60,000 nucleotides of DNA from Diphasiastrum complanatum (lineage: Eukaryota; Streptophyta; Lycopodiopsida; Lycopodiales; Lycopodiaceae), in contig CM055098.1 of assembly GCA_029204225.1 (NCBI GenBank), forward strand, positions 17,951,303 to 18,011,302, written 5' to 3'. The notes under the pieces are model-generated. The model ran no database searches. It had not been told where the DNA came from and saw only the letters and a program-made list of their open reading frames with translations. This document shows positions 52,600 through 60,000 of this stretch, in pieces (the stretch's first letter is position 1; each line of letters begins with the position of its first letter). The translations under genes were made by a program, and so were the position numbers.

Positions 52600-55500
52600 T
52601 GCCACTTCCAACCCTGATGGCCTTCTCTATTGTCCCGTGCTCCCCAACCGATGAGGGTTTTCCAAGCTCTCAGAGATACGGTTGCAAGGAGGGGGTGCTG
52701 TCAATTTTGGTGCAATGATTCACTGGATTTCTAGGGTTACGGTTCTGTAAAACTTCTGATCACTAATTCACATTAGGATCTTGCTAATGTCTCTTTCCCC
52801 ATTGAATTCGGCTTACAGTTAGTAAAAATCTTACATGGGCTTGAAACCAATTTATTGCCTATGATGTGCTCGTGGGGTGCAAGTTATACACACGACTTTG
52901 TTTGATAAGCGGTGGAATTTTCGCCGACCGTCAGGTCTAGGTATTTTGCTAAACAGTATTGATGGCAGGTGTGACTAGTGTGACGCTTAACCAAGGCGGT
53001 GTATTTCAACCACGGATGGTGGACGGCCCGCTTTGGTGTTTCACAGAGATCGGGTTCAGTTGATATGTTTCATAATTGACAAAACCCAAAAAAATGTTTC
53101 ACAACTTGATGATTCTGTATAGTCATTTTACTAACCAGAAAATATGCCAGACGACTTAGTAAAACATCAAATTGTGAAAAAATCCTTTTCTTACTCTTCC
53201 CTAACACATGTAATCCAATGTGACGTTAACAACACATGGCCCAAATTTTTTCCAGTTTCATACATTGAAAACAACAACAAATAGGTAAATCACTCATATA
53301 TACTCACAGCCAAGCTATAATCTCAACCCAATTTTCGTACCTGTGACAGTGCCAAATGCCTCAGTATTGATATCAAAACTAATTATTCGGTTAAGGGAAT
53401 GCGAATGCACGATTCAATCACCCTAGGAACGATGGACTCAAACATAATACACACCCAACAATGATGGTTTTATCGTTTTAAGAAAGTACGATCAATTCTT
53501 AAAACTCAAAATCAACGAAAATACTTCAGAAACCCTTCTTCAAACCAAAACTGTTTATGGCTACATATCACACTCTATTCCAACTGAAAGAAGACAACGT
53601 ACGAAAAAATGGCATCATGAAAATAAACTGATTGTGAAAAGTGTGAGTCTTACCTCAATGTGCCATTAGGTAGCCGTTGCGTGGAAACTCTAGTCATGAA
53701 CTTTGTAGCAAAAATCAGAGTCAGACATGTTGATGCAATTTTCTCCACTTTACGCGTGTCCGATAAAAAAAAAAAGAAAATGAAGAAAATTAATGTTTCT
53801 AGAATATGAACGGTGCGATTGAAATGTTAACGGTTCAGTTGAGAGAAAACTGAACCGAAAGTCTGTAAAAAAAAACAGGCCAGAAAGATACAATGGCTAA
53901 AAAAATCAACAACCCATCACTCACACCAAGCCCTCAAGACAATGGACTACAACCAATCAACCAACCCTCACCATGAAATCACTCTCACCCATCAATCCTC
54001 TCAAGAAAAGCAAGTAAACATCCTCTCCAGGTAATTTGAGGCACTCAACTATGAACTCACACTAGTAATGAGGTCCAAGCAATCAACACAAACAACCACA
54101 ATCTCTCAACTCCTCAATATGAGCAAGCAAGCATAGTAAGTAACATCACTCCCAAACCACAAGACAACTACAACTCTCAACTCTCAAACATACCCAATCC
54201 TAAAAATACTCCTAAAAATACTAACACACAAAAGTACTAACATACACAAGTACTAACATTAGAAATACAAGGAGTTGGCTCCTTCTAATAGGAAAATCTA
54301 ATGCATCTCCTTCACAATGTCATCTTGTCATTTGTCCCCAACCCATTTGATAGTACACCTAGTGGCTTCCATAAGAGAGTGGGGGAGTGGTGCATTCAAG
54401 GCTCTCTTCCAAAACTAGCCAAGATGCCATTTTTGTCAAAGGCTAGAGAGTCCATTCAAGTTTCTCCTTTTGTACACCTTAGAAACCCAAAATGTCAATG
54501 ACTAGTGGGTGTACCTCCCAAAGTTTTTAGCCTCCATGGTGGTTTGGCATTTATTATCCAAATTTTGGGTGAGGCCCTTTTTCAACCCCTATTTTTAGTA
54601 GGCGGCTTTCGTTTTCTTTGGGTACCTGTGTTTTTGGCCTTTCTTCGATTTTTCAAGGGCCGTGCGCCTACTGCTCATCTGTCTAGGTTTTTGGCTTGTT
54701 GGTAATCACTTGGCCCGCACATTTCGTTAATTGCCCGCAAATTGCCCAAACTTTGCCGTTAGGGTTTCTGTGATTCCTTGACACTGAATCCATATTTTCC
54801 GGTCTCGTTTTTACCCGAAACTTTTCTTTCTCGGTTTTTTCTTCTGTGGTTGACTTTTTCGGCATTCATGACTAGGGCTCTCACAACAACACGGTTTCCC
54901 TAAAAAGTACACTGAGTGATCATATATTAGTAAAAATGGACTTAGTTCATGGTGAGATTTTAGCACGGTCATACCGGCTATTTTTTTACAACTGGCCATT
55001 TTTTTGAAAAGCCGTAAAATATTTACCGGCCATTTCTAAGGCCGCAAAATTCGCTCTAGCCTCATTTAGGGCAAGCTGGGACCCAATTCTAGGTGGACCG
55101 GCACTTTTGGCTCGGTCTTACAAAAATTGACCACAAAATATTTTTGACGATTTTTTCAAAAGTCAGTTTCTTACTTTTAAACGGTGTCTAGCCACTTTAG
55201 GGGCGGGCTGGGACCCAGACCTAAGGCAAATTTGTGCCGATTTTTTTTCTAATAACCGGGCTTTACATGCCGGTTTTTTCAATTATTGCGAACTTAAACT
55301 TCAATATTAGCCCGAGTGCGAAAATATCGGTTAACAGAGAGCGAGCTGTTTTTTTTTTAAAGTCAAGGCAAGGGTTTTACTTTTTAAAATTCAGGGTTCA
55401 TAAAGTAGCGATAAACAGAAGTGTTAGAAAGAGACGAATGTAGAAAGAGGAGGGCACTTACGACACCATTTGCTTATGTGCACGACAAGAAAGAGAAAAA

Positions 55501-55834
55501 ATTTGAGACCTAAAATTTTTTGGGGCCATTTTGGCTGAAGCATGAGATCATGTGGCAAGGAGAGCCTCCTTGTCTTTCATCTGCATCCACTAAAGGTGTT
55601 TAGCTTTTTAGAGCTATTTTTAACTTCATCCAAAGTTTCTTTGGTTTCAACAAGCATTCCAGCATAACAAATGCAACCCCTTGGGTTTCAACTGAAACCC
55701 GCATTACAAGCATTTTCCAAGTGCAACAAATGCAAGGAAAAATGGAGATACGTGGGCACGTTCTAATAAGAGACGGGGCATTTCATTCGCATTCGCATTC
55801 GCATGCATAGTGCTGCTGCTTTGCGAACGTTTTT
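52600..55834. other. Unidentified region with a hairpin
   Basis: No transposon protein or host gene was recognised. It contains an imperfect hairpin at 53097-53179. About 53870-54250 is an A/C-rich low-complexity stretch. At about 55065 and 55190, TAGCC..TTTAGGG(C/G)..GCTGGGACCCA repeats with a spacing of about 125 bp. CATTCG is repeated at 55784-55802, before the NFXL1 duplicate. Confidence 0.45.
53097..53179. repeat. Imperfect inverted repeat
   Basis: TTTCACAACTTGATG (53097-53111) pairs with 53165-53179 with one mismatch, and TTTTACTAA (53126-53134) pairs exactly with 53156-53164. The right arm is continuous; the left has a 14-base bulge. Confidence 0.75.
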
Positions 55835-57825
55835 CTTCTTGGAAAACCTAAAGAATCAGCGTTTGGAAAACCGATCTATCTGCCATATCCTTCGTTCTTG
55901 TCATGTGGCGCTCTCTAGTGTCAGTGTCGATGCTCTATTTGTTTGCTTTGATCGGATCCATCTTCATTCTCTTACAAGTATCGGCGATTCATGATCGTTG
56001 CAAGGACCAGAGCAGCAGATTGAAGGTACTTTTATGGAGCATTTCCTCTACCTATTCAAGAATGCCTCATAAATCTTTAACTATGTCGTTTCAGTGGAAT
56101 TTTGAGTGAACAGCTCATTTTTGTTGCATGCTTCGTCGCAAGATCTACGCATATGGCTCAGGAAACAAGGTCCATTTCTTCTACTGCCATCGGGGTAGGC
56201 AGTTCTCATGCGGCTGGCAGCTTAGAAAGCAACTTTCGCGTGCCTACTTCTGGGAGCAACAGTGACAATCAATCTCATTTTCTTTCAGGAAAAACTACTG
56301 TTGAATTTTCCTCTAGTGAAGAGGACTCAGATGGTGGCGATGTCAGAGGCAATAGAAAGATTGATATTCTACAACTACAGGCCCATATATTTAGCAATTA
56401 TGAGCCAGTTTCTAGTCCTTTGGATGCGGACGAGGGCTTGGTCTTTGCATCAGGGCTCTCCAAAATCCAAGACCTACTCGTAGCTGCAAAAAGTGGAGCA
56501 ACAACGTGCATGATTTGCTTGGAAAAAGTGAGGATTACTGACCCTATATGGGACTGCAGAGCTGGTTGCTATGTGATTTTTCATCTCATCTGCATTCAAT
56601 CTTGGGCTCAGCAGTCACTAATGCTAGCTGCAGAAAAATTGCTGGCCAGATTGTCAAGCGCTCAATTCCCTCTAGCTGCACGCCAGGCTGCGGCTGCAGA
56701 AGCAGCCTGCTGGCATTGTCCACAGTGTAGAACTGAATATCCCAAATCCCAACTGCCCCAAGAGTATCGATGCTTTTGCGGGAAGGAAATGGATCCTGCT
56801 CCAGATCCTTGGTTAATTCCGCATACATGTGGGGAGAGGTGTGGCCGTTCGCTTCAAGGAGATTGTGGGCATACTTGCACTCTTCTTTGTCATCCAGGTC
56901 CTTGCCCTCCTTGTCCTCAACTTCTTCAGCTCAAGTGTTTCTGCGGAGCAAAATTAGAGATGCGGCGCTGTGGGCGTGGTAATTTTTCCTGTGATAAATT
57001 GTGCAATAAGCAGCTTGGTTGTGGTAAGCATAGCTGTAAGGCGGCATGTCATGCTGGTCCTTGCCAACCCTGCAAGAAGATGGCCTTCCATCGCTGCAAG
57101 TGTGGTAGCTCAGTTGAGCTCAGGGCATGTGCTGTTGCAGATTTCCAGTGTGAACTCATGTGTGCAAAGATGCTCAGCTGTAATAAACATCAATGTAAAA
57201 CTCAGTGCCACTCAGGCCCTTGCGGAGATTGCCAACTTCAAGCTAGGCGAGGCTGCCCATGTGGAAAGGTGAAGTATGATGGGATAGACTGTGATGCCAT
57301 GGTGCCAACATGTGGATCTACATGTGAAAAGCAATTGCATTGTATGATACATAGGTGCCCAGAGCGCTGCCATTACGGGCCCTTGTATTGATACATGCAG
57401 AATATTAATCAATAAATTCTGTCGCTGTGGCAGTCTCAAGAAGGAGGCAAGTTTTTCTTTGCCTATGTTCCTAGTTAGACATAGCACATAGTAGCTTCAT
57501 GCAGATTTAGTTATCCAGCTAATAAATTCATGACATCAGTACCAGTGGCATGACCAGGTGGATGCCTTTTTTCGTGGCTTTTTCAAATTTTAAAGAATCA
57601 GTTACTATCGATTTGTGATGTTAGGGTTAAGGTTCAAAGTCTTCGGAAAGAATGGATTAGGCAAGGTGTATAAACAAAAAACACAATTCTCTTTGATCTT
57701 AACGTTATCAATATAAATGGAAAATTGAATGGGAACCAAACCGTGATCATCTGTTCCAACTGCCAACTGATTCTTTTGACTCACAAAGAGTCATGGACGG
57801 GATTAACTTTTGTTAGTAAACACAA
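55835..57825 (+). pseudogene. Inverted partial duplicate of NFXL1 (leader exon, UTR intron, exon 1, start of intron 1)
   Basis: It matches 11638-13605 in reverse orientation through exons and introns, so it is a DNA duplication and not a retrocopy. The UTR intron (56026-56094, 69 nt), the uORF (56128-56265) and the start ATG at 56153 are all kept. The protein differs from NFXL1 exon 1 at about a dozen positions, with two extra Ala near residue 195. One extra base at 57377-57383 (CGGGCCC against TGGTCC) shifts the frame and gives TGA at 57389. The exon 1 donor is GC (57447-57448) instead of GT. Sequence similar to intron 1 runs on to about 57825 and then stops at a LINE fragment. No later NFXL1 exon follows. 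Confidence 0.92.
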
Positions 57826-58100
57826 TTCTCAAATCTTATCTGTAGTGGAGGGTGCAGGCCGCATAAATTGTTGGACATCGAGGTAGAAGGGACAAAGAGA
57901 TCCAATGAGGGGGTGGGAGAGGTAGGTGTAGGCATAGAGGTGGTGCTGGCTGGTTCGTCTTTCTTGCTCAAGGTGGCAAAGAGGTGGTGGGAGCAGGCAG
58001 CGAGGGGGTGGGAAGGGCCAGCGAGGGGGTAGGAGAGATAGGGGTAGACAGCGATGGGGTGGGAGGCATAGGAGGGGAGCGAGGGCTTTTTCTTGGCCAT
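57826..58100 (-). mobile_element. LINE ORF1 5' fragment, copy C
   Basis: From ATG 58100 (MAKKKPSLPSYASHP) a Pro/Ser-rich frame of about 95 codons resembles the ORF1 start of LINE copy B in composition and in the SHPLxxP, SLPxP repeats. It is cut at the breakpoint of the NFXL1 duplicate. Confidence 0.6.
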
Positions 58101-58145
58101 GGAGCATGGGTGGAGCGTGGAGAGAGGGCGCTAGCAAGCAACCAT

Positions 58146-58147
<2 letters not shown>

Positions 58148-58189
<42 letters not shown>

Positions 58190-58206
58190 GTGAGTGAGAG
58201 AGAGTT
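58148..58206. repeat. (GA)n microsatellite before LINE copy C
   Basis: GA run with a GAGT interruption near 58186-58196, about 45 bases upstream of the ORF1 ATG; (CT)n on the sense strand. Confidence 0.95.
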
Positions 58207-58399
58207 TTATTAATGTCTTTTCCATGCCATATAAGACCAAATGGAGTACATGTCAAGTATGTGAAAACCATGGGAGCGTATATTTATGCATAAAAGAGAA
58301 ATGAGTAATATAACTGTAAACTACAAATTGCCAACTGTCCATAAGGGGGGAGCAAAATAGCTGCCAGGAGTAAAGTAATATCATGTAGTGTTGCTGTTG

Positions 58400-58945
58400 A
58401 AAAAAGATGACGAGTTGCAACTACGGCGGGATACAGCCCATTCATGCTGATGTATGGTTTTCAGCCATGCTCACCCACAGCTGGAGGGTTTAAACATGAA
58501 AAAGTTGAAGCCGCTAGAAAGTTTTAGATGACCTAAACCAAATGATAGAGCATGCTAAGTGTAGCATTAGGCAATCCCAAGATCGAGCTAGGCGTTATGC
58601 AGATCCACACAGACGGGATGTGCAATTCTTTACTAGTGAGAAAGTCTATTTACGAGTCACAGTTGACTCTAAAATCCTCAAATCAGGAGTGTGTGCTAAG
58701 TTGTCTCCTAGGTATTGTGGTCCTTTTACCATTAGTAGGAGACTAGGCGAGGTCACCTATGAACTAGAACTACCACGCAGCAGTACAGTTTTTCATGTAA
58801 GTCAATTATGAAAAGCCTTAACCAGATCTGAAAATCTGGTCTATACCAAGAATATCTAATCAAGTGGACGGATCAGCCTGTTGAGAATGCCACTTGGGAA
58901 AGGGGCAGCGTCCTTCACAAGTTATTTCCAGACTATACTACATCA
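58400..58945 (+). mobile_element. Ty3/gypsy (chromovirus) integrase C-terminus and chromodomain remnant
   Basis: The frame reads SPFMLMYGFQP (about 58440), [60 protein letters not shown] and VFHVSQL. After a stop a chromodomain-like end follows (KWTDQPVENATWERG-like, about 58860-58910). No LTR is attached. Confidence 0.85.
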
Positions 58946-58949
58946 TAGA

Positions 58950-60000
58950 CCTTATATTCTTTATAATTAGATGAATAGCAAATAAATATGCATCTAGAGC
59001 TTGTTTCATCAAACTTCTTCCTTGATCCTGAGGGTACATGCACAAATGCTATACATCCAAACACTTTCAAATTCTTTATCGAAGGTTTTGTTTCTATCCA
59101 TAGCTCATAAGGAGTTACATTCTAAAGAGCTTTTGTGCAACATCTATTTTGGTAGTTGTAGCAATCGCTTCAATCCAAAATGTCTTTGGTAGCCTAGCAT
59201 GAGTTAACATGCATCTTGGCACTCTCTATTAGTGTCCTATTGTTCGTCTTTGTTACCCCATATGACTGAGGAGAATAGCTTGTGGTGTACTGATGATGGC
59301 GGATACCATTTGTTGAACAAATTTTTTTGAATTCTTTTAAGAAGAACTCACCATCATCGTCTGTCGTGAGAAGATGTACAAAAGATACAAGTCATGGATC
59401 ATATTTTTATCAAACATATGTTTCATGCTATGATAATCTTTTGATGCCAAACAACATTCTTGTCCAGTGGACTAGTGACTGCAAGAGCATTACTTTGTCT
59501 TGAAGATTTGCAATGAGTGAGTTTATACAAATATTCATGTCTCATCCCTAATGCCAATATTTGACTGTCTTTATCAAAGATAATGCATCAATTTGAATGG
59601 AAAACAATTGTCCCAGATCAGCAATATTGGAAGTTGGAACATGCGTATTAGCTTGGTGTCTCCATCTTTGGAACTATATTTACTTATTGTTGATTCTCCT
59701 TCTTGACTTATAGCTTTCTACAATCCTTAATTATGTTACCGTTCTTCTGACAATAATAGCATTTTGATATTGGATTTTGAAGGAGAAGAAGCTTTATTAT
59801 TAGATTGCTGATTCTTCTAAAAAATTCTTCTAAATTTTTTTCACTTGTGGACTGATAAGAGTTAGATTCTGCTTGACTTTGCTATTCTTCTGTTTGTCCT
59901 TTTGAAATCAATGCAAATACTTCTATTAGAGTTACTGGAATTTCTCTTGATTCCCTCTTATAGTAACATGGATATGACTCTCTGTAAAGTTAACTCAGAT
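58950..60000 (-). mobile_element. Copia gag-to-integrase remnant, running off the window end
   Basis: Minus-strand pieces: a gag end (59886-60000, matching 9606-9720), a zinc-knuckle remnant KCYYCQKNGNIIKDC (about 59720-59765, His replaced by Asn), DDDGEFFLKEFKK-like (about 59340) and a TTSYSPQSYGVTKTNNRTLI-like integrase core (about 59220-59290). Integrase C-terminal sequence runs down to about 58980. Frames change often. The element continues past 60000. Confidence 0.75.

Noticed and set aside
56102-56152. Upstream start of the NFXL1 reading frame at TTG
   Set aside because: The frame is open to TTG but the first in-frame ATG is 17 codons later; a non-ATG start has no support here.
55835-57391. 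NFXL1 duplicate as a processed retrocopy
   Set aside because: It keeps the 69-nt leader intron and intron 1 sequence, so it is a DNA-level duplication.

Overview
The window reads as nuclear DNA of a land plant with a large, repeat-rich genome. The evidence is a multi-intron NFXL1-type zinc-finger gene of plant type, Ty1/copia and Ty3/gypsy elements primed by the usual TGGTATCAGAGC initiator-Met tRNA site, a CACTA terminus, Helitron remains, degenerate LINEs and long (CT)n tracts. Nothing bacterial, plastid or mitochondrial was seen. I cannot name the species; the intron sizes and repeat load would suit a gymnosperm, fern or other large-genome plant.

Layout. 1-13.6 kb: an NFXL1 gene on the minus strand. 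A 5' UTR exon and seven coding exons are visible, with good splice sites and matching phases, and its 3' end lies beyond base 1. Its 7.2-kb intron 1 and 2.5-kb intron 5 are filled with transposon debris. 13.6-15.2 kb: a small repeat family in two direct copies (third copy at 52.1 kb). 15.2-19 kb: a copia 3' end and a decayed Helitron Rep/helicase. 19-23 kb: unidentified AT-rich DNA with short tandem repeats. 23-26 kb: a copia LTR fused to a gypsy pol fragment. 27.81-32.23 kb: a structurally complete but internally deleted copia element with ACTTT target-site duplications. 38.3-42.9 kb: copia pieces interrupted by one CACTA end. 45-45.97 kb: LINE reverse transcriptase. 48.5-50.4 kb: a 5' copia half. 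50.4-52 kb and 57.8-58.2 kb: two more LINE 5' regions. 55.8-57.8 kb: a truncated, frameshifted inverted duplicate of the 5' part of NFXL1. 58.4-60 kb: gypsy integrase/chromodomain and copia remnants.

The most unusual content is at 32.58-37.6 kb and 46.2-47.9 kb. Both loci hold a decayed gene that begins with a divergent histone H3 (MARxKQT tail plus a full-length histone fold). It runs through a basic/Ser-Pro linker into a region conserved between the copies. In the first copy it ends in a C48 (Ulp1/adenain-like) cysteine-peptidase domain with recognisable His and Gln...Cys active-site motifs on separate exons. At the first locus it is divergently transcribed from a second gene that looks like an RNase-H-fold (DDE-type) transposase with a CxxC insertion. 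The pair may be the remains of a DNA transposon carrying a histone-H3/SUMO-protease-like fusion. I know of no described system with this architecture. It is inferred from reading the sequence alone and both copies are broken.

The only host gene that looks intact within the window is NFXL1. Nearly everything else is mobile DNA in several layers of nested insertion and deletion.
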